The notes beneath the pieces are model-generated. The model was not told the origin of the DNA. It saw only the letters and a program-made list of their open reading frames with translations, and searched no databases. The position numbers and the translations under genes are program-made. Shown one piece after another: positions 1 to 7,283 of a stretch of 34,289 bases of DNA. The stretch's first letter is position 1, and every line of letters starts with the position of its first letter. The stretch covers positions 1-34,289 of the forward strand of contig NZ_JAFLRJ010000074.1 in the NCBI RefSeq assembly GCF_017315755.1, written 5' to 3'. The stretch comes from Streptomyces beijiangensis. GTDB taxonomy: Bacteria; Actinomycetota; Actinomycetes; Streptomycetales; Streptomycetaceae.

Positions 1-40
1 GGGTGGAACCGATTCGGGACGAGCGGTGTATCCAAGGCAG

Positions 41-104
41 CAGGTCGGTCACTCAGCAGGCGGGTCACTTCGCAGGCGGGTCACTTCGCAGGTCGGTCAC
101 TTAG
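41..104. repeat. four tandem 16-bp repeats
   Basis: Four head-to-tail 16-bp units start at 41, 57, 73 and 89. The core is CAGGYSGGTCACTYMG, with units 2 and 3 identical, and a decayed partial copy follows at 105-117. The unit length is not a multiple of three and no gene is visible over it. It lies just beyond the stop of the siderophore acyltransferase gene, so it is either intergenic or the 3' flank of whatever lies left of the window. Function unknown. Confidence 0.85.
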
Positions 105-126
105 GGGCGGCACTTCGTATGGGGGG

Positions 127-882
127 TCACATCAGATGACGGAAGGCCCGGTCACGGATCATCAGAGCGGCTCGTTTGTCGGGGAGATCGACCTCCGCGG
201 AAAAGCGGAATCCGGCGCTGAGGAAGGCGGCGACGGAGGGGGTGTTGCGGAGATCGGGTTCCGCGATGACGCGTGCGCAGCGCGGGCGGTGGTCGAGGAC
301 CAGGTCGGAGACGGCGCGCAGCAGCGTGGTGCCGAGGCCGTGGGCGCGGTCGGCGACACCACCGATGAGGAGGTGAAGGCCGGTGTCATGGGGGCGGGCG
401 GGATAGTGCCGGGCGAGCGGATCGAGGTCCGCTCGGTAGATCTCCCAGTAGCTCATGGGCGTCCCGTCCAGCACGCCCATACAAGGAGCGCTTCGTCCGT
501 CGCCGTCGAGTTGGGAGCGCAGATGCGCGGCGGTGACCGACTCGGGGCCGGGAAGCTCCCAGAAGGCTGCGACGGCGGGATCGTTCATCCAGCGGCTGAT
601 GAGCGCGAGGTCGCGGTCGAGGCGGACGGGGGCGAGGCGGAAGACGCCGGCGGACGTGGTCGCGGGTCCCCATGCGGACGGGATGTCGAGGAGGTCGTCC
701 GTGCGCGGCCCCTGCTGGTCGGTCTGGGGAGCGGTCGCCGGCTCCGTGTCCCGCATGAGTGCGAGCAGTTCTTCGGGCAGCCTCAGATCCAGGGTGTCCT
801 CGGGGCCCCCGTCGGGGTGGGGACCGGGACTGGTTCCGGTATCGGTGCTCGCATCGGTGGGAGGCACGGCGACGTTCCTCAT
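127..882 (-). CDS. GNAT acyltransferase of siderophore biosynthesis (IucB/RhbD-like)
   Basis: A 251-residue protein with a poorly conserved, Pro/Asp-rich N-terminal third and a C-terminal GNAT fold resembling the acyltransferases of hydroxamate siderophore pathways (IucB, RhbD, AlcB). Visible landmarks are WMNDPAVAAFWEL near residues 98-110 and the acyl-CoA loop around residues 179-190 (RAHGLGTTLL). Proteins of this family N-acylate a (hydroxylated) diamine before the NIS synthetase condenses it. The gene starts 24 bp after the stop of the IucA/IucC gene on the same strand and is the last visible gene of the operon. The acyl group and the amine cannot be read from sequence. No strong ribosome-binding site precedes the ATG, which fits translation from the upstream message. 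Confidence 0.85.
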   Translation of the reverse strand: MRNVAVPPTDASTDTGTSPGPHPDGGPEDTLDLRLPEELLALMRDTEPATAPQTDQQGPRTDDLLDIPSAWGPATTSAGVFRLAPVRLDRDLALISRWMNDPAVAAFWELPGPESVTAAHLRSQLDGDGRSAPCMGVLDGTPMSYWEIYRADLDPLARHYPARPHDTGLHLLIGGVADRAHGLGTTLLRAVSDLVLDHRPRCARVIAEPDLRNTPSVAAFLSAGFRFSAEVDLPDKRAALMIRDRAFRHLM

Positions 883-906
883 TTCACATTCTGATGTCGG
901 GTGGGG

Positions 907-2751
907 TCATGTCCCAGTGGAGTGAAGGGGGTTGGTGAGGGTGACGTAGACGGATTGGGTGTCGACGGGGCCGACGAGTTCATCGAGTCCGTGCAGCCTG
1001 GTCAGCAGATTGGCCTTGGTACGCAGTACGGGGGTGTCGAGGAGCAGTGCCGGCAGCGGGGAGCCGAGGGTGGTCGCCTTGGCGAGGAATCGGCGGAGGG
1101 CGGCGAGGAGCAGGCGTTCGTCGGCGAGGTGCTGGGCGCCGAAGGCCCCGATCAGACCCAGGACGTTGTTGATGCCGAGGTAGTAGGCAAAGCGTTCGTC
1201 GGTGACGGCGTCGGGGACGAACGTGTCGCTGACGGCGCCGATGGAAGGGAGGCGTTGTTCCAGGGAGTCGCGGTGGGACTCCCTGAAGTAGTAGCCCTGG
1301 TTGTCGCGATAGCGGCCGCCGACGGGCCAGCCTTCGGGGTCGAGCAGGACCAGGGTGTTCTGCTGGTGGGCTTCGAGGGCGATGCCCGCGGTGCCGTCGA
1401 GCCAGAGGATGGGGCGTACGACGTGGTCGAGGTAGCGCAGGAACCACTCGGCGGCGACAGCCCCGGTGGGACGTCCGGTCCGGGCGGCGAGCCGGATCAC
1501 GATGTCGGCAAGGCGCGAGTGCATCCCGGTCCTGCCGGGCCAGGGACGCAGCCCGGTGAGCCCGGCGATGCAGACGGCGTCGTCGCCGGGGCCGAACGGG
1601 TTGTGGCGCAGTACGACGTCGAGGCCGGGAAGAGGCTCCCCCTCCGGGGTGTCGACGGCGAGCCAGGCCGGGTCGCGGACGATGTCGAAGCAGGGGTGGG
1701 CCGCCTGCCACGCCTCGGCGAGTCCGCCGCGCAGCAGCCGGTGGACCTCGACGCCCCGGTGGAGCTCCTTACGGAGGTTCTCCCTGCGGGAGTTGGTGAT
1801 GCGAAGGCCGAGCGAGAGCTTGAGCATGACCGGGACCCCGGGCCGGTGGACGGTCCGTACCGAAGAGGTGGGGTGCCAGTTGTCCCCGTGCGGTCCGAGG
1901 TCGTGCAGGAGGCCCGCGTCGAGGAGCGCGGTGACGGCGGGGCGGTGGGCCAGGTCGCGGGCCTGCCACGGGTGCAGGGGCAGCGGCACGGTGCCCGCGG
2001 GGAGTTGGAGGTCACCGGCAAGGCGGAGCGCCAGCTGGCCGGCGGGGACGGTGCGTCCGCGCTCGGTCCAGGCGGAGTCCTGCGCCAGGACGGACTGGTC
2101 CACCGCCATCCAGTGCAGGGGGAAGGAGCCGTACAACTCGGGTGAGTAGAGGCGGCTTTCGGCGTCGGAAAGGCCTTCCCTGCTCTTCGGAGTGGGGTGC
2201 AGGGGGTGGCCGAGGAGGAGGGACTGTTCGGCGTCGAGGAAAAGGTCCGCGTCGGCGGCGGGGCCGGGGCTGGCACGGCGGTCGGCGATGAAGGCCGCTG
2301 TCCGGCGCACCGAATCGGCGACGCGGCCCACCAGCTCGGAGCTCTCCGACTGACCCGCCTCACGGCCGAGCAGGGCGGCGACGGTGACGGCGTCGGCGGC
2401 CGGGGCGCCGTGCGGGCCGCTCTCCAGCGCCGGCCTGCCGAAGCGGTGCCATCCGGTGGCCGACCAGTACCTGACGGGCGCCAGGAGGGCGGTGCCGCTG
2501 GCGTGGAGCGGGATGCGCAGGGTGGGTCCGTCCGGTCGGGCGAGGTCGTTCTCCCGTACCCAGCAGCGCAGCAGGTTCTCGACGGCCGCGGCCTCCGCCG
2601 CGGTGTGCGGATCCGGGTCGTCGAGGAGGTCGTCCGCCGGCCGGGACCCCGACTTCTGGCGCGGTACCACCGCCGGTTCGACCGCGAGCCGGCCGGGGGC
2701 GGTGGGACGGCTGTCGGCCTCGGGCGCATCGGGTGCGGGGCTGGGGTTCAC
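907..2751 (-). CDS. IucA/IucC family NRPS-independent siderophore synthetase
   Basis: A 614-residue NIS synthetase. These enzymes use ATP to adenylate a citrate or succinyl carboxylate and condense it with an amine or hydroxylamine. Landmarks are GHPLHPTPKSREGL in the N-terminal half (the HPxHPxxKxRxG nucleotide-binding motif), a central HPWQARDL, then VMLKLSLGLRITNSRREN, and ALEAHQQN toward the C-terminus. The frame is open much further upstream. I chose the GTG at 2751 because an AAGGAAG ribosome-binding site precedes it by 7 nt and the resulting length is normal for the family. It starts 29 bp after the aminotransferase stop and precedes the acyltransferase by 24 bp, so the three genes form one operon. 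The NIS subtype (A, B or C) and the product are not determinable here. Confidence 0.93.
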   Translation of the reverse strand: MNPSPAPDAPEADSRPTAPGRLAVEPAVVPRQKSGSRPADDLLDDPDPHTAAEAAAVENLLRCWVRENDLARPDGPTLRIPLHASGTALLAPVRYWSATGWHRFGRPALESGPHGAPAADAVTVAALLGREAGQSESSELVGRVADSVRRTAAFIADRRASPGPAADADLFLDAEQSLLLGHPLHPTPKSREGLSDAESRLYSPELYGSFPLHWMAVDQSVLAQDSAWTERGRTVPAGQLALRLAGDLQLPAGTVPLPLHPWQARDLAHRPAVTALLDAGLLHDLGPHGDNWHPTSSVRTVHRPGVPVMLKLSLGLRITNSRRENLRKELHRGVEVHRLLRGGLAEAWQAAHPCFDIVRDPAWLAVDTPEGEPLPGLDVVLRHNPFGPGDDAVCIAGLTGLRPWPGRTGMHSRLADIVIRLAARTGRPTGAVAAEWFLRYLDHVVRPILWLDGTAGIALEAHQQNTLVLLDPEGWPVGGRYRDNQGYYFRESHRDSLEQRLPSIGAVSDTFVPDAVTDERFAYYLGINNVLGLIGAFGAQHLADERLLLAALRRFLAKATTLGSPLPALLLDTPVLRTKANLLTRLHGLDELVGPVDTQSVYVTLTNPLHSTGT

Positions 2752-2780
2752 GGAGGGCTTCCTTGAGAGGTCGTCCGGGG

Positions 2781-4142
2781 TCAGTGCGATGGCCCGGTCT
2801 CGTGGGGTCGGTGGAGTGAGCGTTCGGCGGCGGTCAGGGCATCGGCGAGCCGGTCCAGTACGGCCTCGGCCTGTTCGTCGGTGATCGTGAGCGGCGGGAG
2901 CAGCCGTACGACACTGCTGTGGCGTCCACCGAGTTCGACGATGAGGCCGCGGTCCAGGCACTCCCGCTGGACGGCGGCGGCCAGAGCGGGGTCGGCGGGG
3001 GCCGGGCCCGGGGCGGTCAGGTCTTCCGCCTCCGGGTCGACGAGCTCGATGCCGATCATGAGGCCCTTGCCGCGGACATCGCCGATGCTGAGGTGGTCGG
3101 CGGCCAGACCCTGGAGCCGTCCGAGCATGCGGGTGCCGAGGGTGGCCGCGCGCTCCGCGAGGCGGTTCTCCCGGACGTATCCGAGGGTGGCGGCGCCGGC
3201 CGCCATGGCGAGTTGATTGCCGCGGAAGGTGCCTGCGTGCGCGCCCGGCTCCCAGGCGTCCAGCTCGGAGCGGTAGACGACGACAGCGAGGGGGAGGGAG
3301 CCGCCGATGGCCTTGGAGAGGACCATCACGTCGGGGACGATCCCGCTGTGCTCCACCGCCCAGAAGGTGCCGGTGCGCCCCACTCCGGTCTGTACCTCGT
3401 CGGCGATCAGCGGGATCGAGCGGTCCTCGGTGATCCGGCGCATCCGCCGCAGCCAATCGTCGGGCGCGGGAATCACACCGCCTTCGCCCTGCACCGGTTC
3501 GAGGATCATCCCGGCCGGTGGGGCCACCCCGCTCTTGGGGTCGTCGAGGAGACTCTCGGTCCAGCGGGCCGAGAGTTCGGCGCCGCGTTCACCGCCGACG
3601 CCGAAGGGGCATCGGTACTCCTGGGGGTACGGCAGCCGGGTCACGCGGACGTCCGGAGCGCCTCCCGATGCGGCCAGGGCGCCCTCGGTCATGCCGTGGT
3701 ACGCACCGGTGAAGGCGAGCATCCCGCTGCGCCCGGTCGCCGTACGGACCAGTTTCAGCGCGGCCTCGACCGCGTCCGTACCGGCCGGTCCGCAGAACTG
3801 CACGCGTGCGTTGTCCGCGAGCCCGGGCGGCAGGGTGGCGAACAGCTCGGTGGTGAACGCGTCCTTGACGGGTGTGGCGAGGTCCAGGACGTGGAGCGGG
3901 GCCCCCGAGTCGATGACCTTCTTGATCGCTTCGAGGACCACCGGGTGGTTGTGGCCCAGGGCCAGGGTCCCGGCACCGGAGAGACAGTCGAGATACCGCC
4001 GCCCGTCCGCACCCTCGATCGTCAGTCCGCGTGCCCGCACGGGCACGATGGGAAGCGACCGCGCGTAGGTGCGCGCGGCTGACTCGCGCAGCGACTGGCG
4101 CCGAAGGATTCCCTCGTGCGCGATCCCCTCGGTCACGGCCAC
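2781..4142 (-). CDS. diaminobutyrate--2-oxoglutarate aminotransferase-like, siderophore operon
   Basis: A class III PLP aminotransferase of 453 residues, closest in appearance to EctB/RhbA/DABA aminotransferases, which move an amino group from glutamate to aspartate semialdehyde to give 2,4-diaminobutyrate. The PLP lysine is K277 in VLSKAIGG, preceded by the LIADEVQTGVGRTG motif with the cofactor aspartate; the GAYHGMT segment is also present. The frame stays open to 4340, but a GGGAGGA ribosome-binding site sits about 10 nt before the GTG at 4142, and similarity to the family begins just after it. As first gene of the operon it probably supplies the diamine backbone. A separate decarboxylase, as in rhizobactin or acinetobactin-type loci, is not in the window. 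An ectoine role is unlikely without ectA or ectC nearby. Confidence 0.9.
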   Translation of the reverse strand: MAVTEGIAHEGILRRQSLRESAARTYARSLPIVPVRARGLTIEGADGRRYLDCLSGAGTLALGHNHPVVLEAIKKVIDSGAPLHVLDLATPVKDAFTTELFATLPPGLADNARVQFCGPAGTDAVEAALKLVRTATGRSGMLAFTGAYHGMTEGALAASGGAPDVRVTRLPYPQEYRCPFGVGGERGAELSARWTESLLDDPKSGVAPPAGMILEPVQGEGGVIPAPDDWLRRMRRITEDRSIPLIADEVQTGVGRTGTFWAVEHSGIVPDVMVLSKAIGGSLPLAVVVYRSELDAWEPGAHAGTFRGNQLAMAAGAATLGYVRENRLAERAATLGTRMLGRLQGLAADHLSIGDVRGKGLMIGIELVDPEAEDLTAPGPAPADPALAAAVQRECLDRGLIVELGGRHSSVVRLLPPLTITDEQAEAVLDRLADALTAAERSLHRPHETGPSH

Positions 4143-4396
4143 GGTTTTCGGTCCTCCCGCTGTAACGGTCTTCTCGTACTCCTGTTGCACCCCGGTCGTG
4201 AGCGCAGCCCGGAGATCCCCCGTACGTACCAACGACGCGGGCGCCGTGGGATCACGGGTATGTCGGAAGATCCTTGCGGTGGCGGAACCACGACCCTCCC
4301 GCACGCCGTCCCCAACGGCACGGCATAGTGGATCCGGCAATTCGGCACCGAGGTGCCGCAGTTCAGATGAAACGAAGTCCCAGGGGGAAACAAGAC
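4143..4396. promoter_or_regulatory. divergent intergenic region, siderophore operon / protease
   Basis: This 254-bp gap carries the promoters of the minus-strand siderophore operon and the plus-strand protease. I looked for an IdeR/DmdR-type iron box (TTAGGTTAGGCTCACCTAA-like) on both strands and saw nothing convincing. A short inverted repeat, CGGCACC at 4343-4349 and GGTGCCG at 4352-4358, lies about 40 bp before the protease start and could be an operator. No -10/-35 pair stands out. Confidence 0.5.
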
Positions 4397-5563
4397 ATGC
4401 GACCGATACGCCCAGCCTTGGCAGCAGTTGGCCTGACTGCCGTACTGGCTCTCGCCGCCACCGCTTGCGGCCCGGGCGACGACAACGCCGGGTCCAAGCC
4501 CAGCAGTTCGGCCTCCTCGTCCGACGGGATCCAGATCCCGGACGACATCAAGGAGCGGCTGAAGGAGCACGGCTTCGACCTGGACAAGTGGAAGAACGGC
4601 GAGTGGAAGAACTGGGACAGAGACAAGTGGCTGCGTGAGGCCCAGGACTTCATCAACCCGATCATCGACGGTCTCTGGGACCCGGACCGGATGAAGGGTG
4701 CGGACAAGCAGCCGCAGAAGCCCGTCGCCAACGACATCTCGGGCGACAAGGGCGTCACCGACCCGACCCCGGCCCCCGTGAACGCGCAGGCCCTCAGCTC
4801 CCCGTACCACAGCAGTCTTCCTGCGCTCGGCAAGATTCTCTTCGACACCCCTGAGGGCTCGGCGGTCTGCTCGGGCACCGTGGTGAAGGACCCGGCCCAC
4901 CCCGGCAAGTCCAACCTGGTGTGGACCGCGGGCCACTGCGTCCACGCGGGCGCCAAGGGCGGCTGGTACCGCAACATCGCCTTCGTGCCGTCGTACAACG
5001 ACGGCGGCAAGACGGCCGCTCAGCTGCCGAAGCCGACCAGGGAGCAGCTCGCTCCGTACGGCGTCTTCTGGGCCAACGGGGCGCTGACCTCCGATCAGTG
5101 GATCGCGGGCGGCGGCCCGACCGGCGGCCAGGGAGCCCCGTACGACTTCGCGGTACTGCACGTGACCCCCGAGAAGGGGTCGACCAAGTCCCTTGAGGAG
5201 ACGACCGGTTCGGCTGTCGCGGTGGACTTCAACGCGCCTGCCGTGCCGAAGATCGCCAGCATGTCGGCGAACGGCTATCCGGCAGCAGCGCCCTTCGACG
5301 GCCAGAAGCTGTTCCGCTGCGTCGACAAGCCGGGCCGTCTCTCGATCGTGCAGAACGACCCGACGATGTACCGCCTGGGCTGCACCATGACCGGTGGTTC
5401 CTCCGGCGGCGGCTGGCTCACCTCGGGCCAGGACGGTCAGCCCACGCTGGTGTCCAACACTTCGATCGGCCCGGTGACGGCCGGCTGGCTGGCCGGTCCG
5501 CGCCTCGGCAAGGAGGCCAAGGACGTCTACGAGGCGGAGAGCAAGAAGTTCGCCAACCAGTAG
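4397..5563 (+). CDS. secreted trypsin-like serine protease, probable lipoprotein
   Basis: A 388-residue exported protease. The N-terminus is a signal peptide ending in AATAC, with Cys24 as a probable lipidation site (a loose lipobox), followed by a Ser/Asp-rich linker, a Trp/Lys-rich region at about residues 45-110 (repeated KW and DKW elements) and a chymotrypsin-fold domain. The catalytic triad is readable: His180 in TAGHC, Asp250 in YDFAVL and Ser336 in GGSSGGGW. The domain resembles V8/glutamyl-endopeptidase-like S1 proteins. The ATG at 4397 has an AGGGGG ribosome-binding site 9 nt upstream; an in-frame ATG at 4367 is possible but would put a charged extension before the signal peptide. 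It acts outside the membrane; its substrate is unknown. Confidence 0.88.
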   Translation: MRPIRPALAAVGLTAVLALAATACGPGDDNAGSKPSSSASSSDGIQIPDDIKERLKEHGFDLDKWKNGEWKNWDRDKWLREAQDFINPIIDGLWDPDRMKGADKQPQKPVANDISGDKGVTDPTPAPVNAQALSSPYHSSLPALGKILFDTPEGSAVCSGTVVKDPAHPGKSNLVWTAGHCVHAGAKGGWYRNIAFVPSYNDGGKTAAQLPKPTREQLAPYGVFWANGALTSDQWIAGGGPTGGQGAPYDFAVLHVTPEKGSTKSLEETTGSAVAVDFNAPAVPKIASMSANGYPAAAPFDGQKLFRCVDKPGRLSIVQNDPTMYRLGCTMTGGSSGGGWLTSGQDGQPTLVSNTSIGPVTAGWLAGPRLGKEAKDVYEAESKKFANQ

Positions 5564-5581
5564 AACCTGCTGCACGAACGG

Positions 5582-5619
5582 CCGAAGGCCCGCATCCCCT
5601 GAGGGGTGCGGGCCTTCGG
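5582..5619. terminator. strong bidirectional terminator between protease and hflX
   Basis: A nearly perfect 18-bp inverted repeat (left arm 5582-5600 with one bulged T at 5595, right arm 5602-5619; apex CCCTGAGGG) lies 18 bp after the protease stop and 24 bp after the hflX stop. GC-rich hairpins without a U-tract are usual terminators in Streptomyces, and this one serves both convergent genes. Confidence 0.9.
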
Positions 5620-5642
5620 GCTGTGTGCGAGCAGCGGGATCG

Positions 5643-7157
5643 TCAGCGCTTCGCCGGCACGTACTGCGCCAGGTCCGCGGCCAGTTCCTCGTGCACCCGC
5701 GCCTTGAGCAGGGTGCCCTCCGGGGTGTGCTCCTCGGAGATCACCTCACCCTCGGTGTGGGCGCGGGCGACCAGCCCTCCGTGCGTGTACGGCACGAGTG
5801 CCTCGAGCTCCACCTGCGGGCGCGGCAGTTCGGCGTCGATGATCGCGAGCAGCTCCGGGATCCCCGCGCCCGTACGGGCCGAGATCGCGATGGCGTGGCG
5901 CTCGGTGCGCAGCAGCCGCTGCAGTACGACCGGATCGGCCGCGTCCGCCTTGTTGATCACGACGATCTCGCGCACATCGGTCGCGCCGACGTCCCGGAAC
6001 ACCTCGCGTACGGCCGCGAGCTGCTCCTCGGGCACCGGGTGCGAGCCGTCCACCACATGCAGGATCAGGTCGGAGTCACCGACCTCCTCCATCGTGGAGC
6101 GGAACGCCTCGACGAGGTGGTGCGGCAGATGCCGTACGAACCCGACGGTGTCGGCCAGGGTGTAGACCCGGCCGCCCGGTGTCTCGGCCCGGCGCACGGT
6201 CGGGTCGAGGGTGGCGAACAGTGAGTTCTCCACGAGCACGCCCGCGCCGGTGAGCCGGTTGAGCAGCGAGGACTTGCCTGCATTGGTGTATCCGGCGATC
6301 GCCACCGAAGGCACCTTGTTGCGCTTGCGCTCCTGGCGCTTGATGTCGCGGCCGGTCTTCATCTCCGCGATCTCCCGGCGCATCTTCGCCATCTTCTCGC
6401 GGATACGGCGACGGTCCGTCTCGATCTTGGTCTCACCGGGACCACGCGTGGCCATGCCGCCGCCACCGCCGGATCCGGCGCCGCCCATCTGCCGCGAAAG
6501 CGACTGACCCCAACCGCGGAGCCTGGGCAGCATGTACTGCATCTGCGCCAGCGAAACCTGCGCCTTGCCCTCTCGGGACTTGGCGTGCTGGGCGAAGATG
6601 TCGAGGATCAGTGCGGTCCTGTCGACCACCTTGACCTTGACGACATCCTCGAGATGGATCAACTGGCCGGGGCTCAGCTCACCGTCGCACACGACGGTGT
6701 CCGCCCCGGACTCGAGCACGATGTCGCGCAGCTCCAGGGCCTTGCCCGAGCCGATGTACGTGGCCGGGTCCGGCTTGTCACGGCGCTGTACGACACCGTC
6801 CAGGACCTGCGCACCCGCCGTCTCGGCGAGTGCGGCGAGCTCCGCGAGGGAGTTCTCCGCGTCCTGCGCAGTGCCAGAGGTCCAGACACCGACCAGCACC
6901 ACTCGCTCCAGGCGCAGCTGCCGGTACTCGACCTCGGTGACGTCCTCGAGCTCGGTGGAGAGGCCCGCCACGCGGCGCAGCGCCGCGCGCTCGGAACGGT
7001 CGTACTGGGCGCCGTCCCGCTCTCCGTCGATCTCGTGGCTCCAGGCGACGTCCTCTTCCATCAGGGCATCGGCCCGAAGGCTCTCGTTGAAGCTCTGCGC
7101 GTTCTCGGCGTTCTCGGCGTCTCGCGCGTCCTGGGAAGGGGAGGAAGAGGAGGTCAT
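5643..7157 (-). CDS. hflX: GTPase HflX, ribosome-splitting/rescue factor
   Basis: A 504-residue HflX. The family binds the 50S subunit and splits stalled or heat-damaged 70S ribosomes. After an acidic N-terminal extension (about 60 residues, typical of actinobacteria) comes the HflX nucleotide-binding domain, then a glycine-rich loop with GGAGSGGGGG before TRGPGETKIE, a coiled-coil helix of Arg/Lys/Glu at about 247-280, and the G domain: G1 GYTNAGKSS at 289-297, G3 DTVGF, G4 NKAD. The ATG at 7157 has an AAGGAT ribosome-binding site. It is preceded by a SigR-type promoter (7199-7224), which suggests induction by thiol-oxidative stress. The M1 peptidase gene lies 126 bp upstream on the same strand. 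Confidence 0.97.
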   Translation of the reverse strand: MTSSSSPSQDARDAENAENAQSFNESLRADALMEEDVAWSHEIDGERDGAQYDRSERAALRRVAGLSTELEDVTEVEYRQLRLERVVLVGVWTSGTAQDAENSLAELAALAETAGAQVLDGVVQRRDKPDPATYIGSGKALELRDIVLESGADTVVCDGELSPGQLIHLEDVVKVKVVDRTALILDIFAQHAKSREGKAQVSLAQMQYMLPRLRGWGQSLSRQMGGAGSGGGGGMATRGPGETKIETDRRRIREKMAKMRREIAEMKTGRDIKRQERKRNKVPSVAIAGYTNAGKSSLLNRLTGAGVLVENSLFATLDPTVRRAETPGGRVYTLADTVGFVRHLPHHLVEAFRSTMEEVGDSDLILHVVDGSHPVPEEQLAAVREVFRDVGATDVREIVVINKADAADPVVLQRLLRTERHAIAISARTGAGIPELLAIIDAELPRPQVELEALVPYTHGGLVARAHTEGEVISEEHTPEGTLLKARVHEELAADLAQYVPAKR

Positions 7158-7198
7158 TGGATCCTTACGTCGATAGGAAATTCTTCAGTGTCTGTGAC

Positions 7199-7224
7199 AA
7201 CGCGTGATGACCTGGGAAGATTCC
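7199..7224 (-). promoter_or_regulatory. SigR-type promoter of hflX
   Basis: On the minus strand GGAAT (7224-7220) is followed by exactly 18 bp and then GTT (7201-7199). This is the recognised SigR consensus GGAAT-N18/19-GTT of Streptomyces. The GTT lies 42 bp before the hflX ATG, a normal distance. Sigma-R is the disulphide-stress sigma factor controlled by RsrA; as I recall, hflX is among its proposed targets. Confidence 0.75.
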
Positions 7225-7283
7225 CGGCCGCGCCGACGACCTGTCGATAGTGGCACGGCACGGCCGGGACCGTCACCCGGGTT

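Noticed and set aside
136..894. Long plus-strand frame antisense to the GNAT gene
   Set aside because: Gly/Val/Glu-rich composition typical of the mirror of a GC-rich gene, no recognisable domain; the minus-strand frame has clear GNAT motifs.
901..2145. Long plus-strand frame over the IucA/IucC gene
   Set aside because: Shadow of the synthetase; no domain and low-complexity composition.
2752..3456. N-terminal extension of the IucA/IucC frame
   Set aside because: It overlaps the aminotransferase gene, is Arg/Pro-rich, and a good ribosome-binding site marks the GTG at 2751.
4143..4396. Possible iron box before the siderophore operon
   Set aside because: No stretch resembling TTAGGTTAGGCTCACCTAA on either strand; the only symmetry is a short GC repeat nearer the protease.
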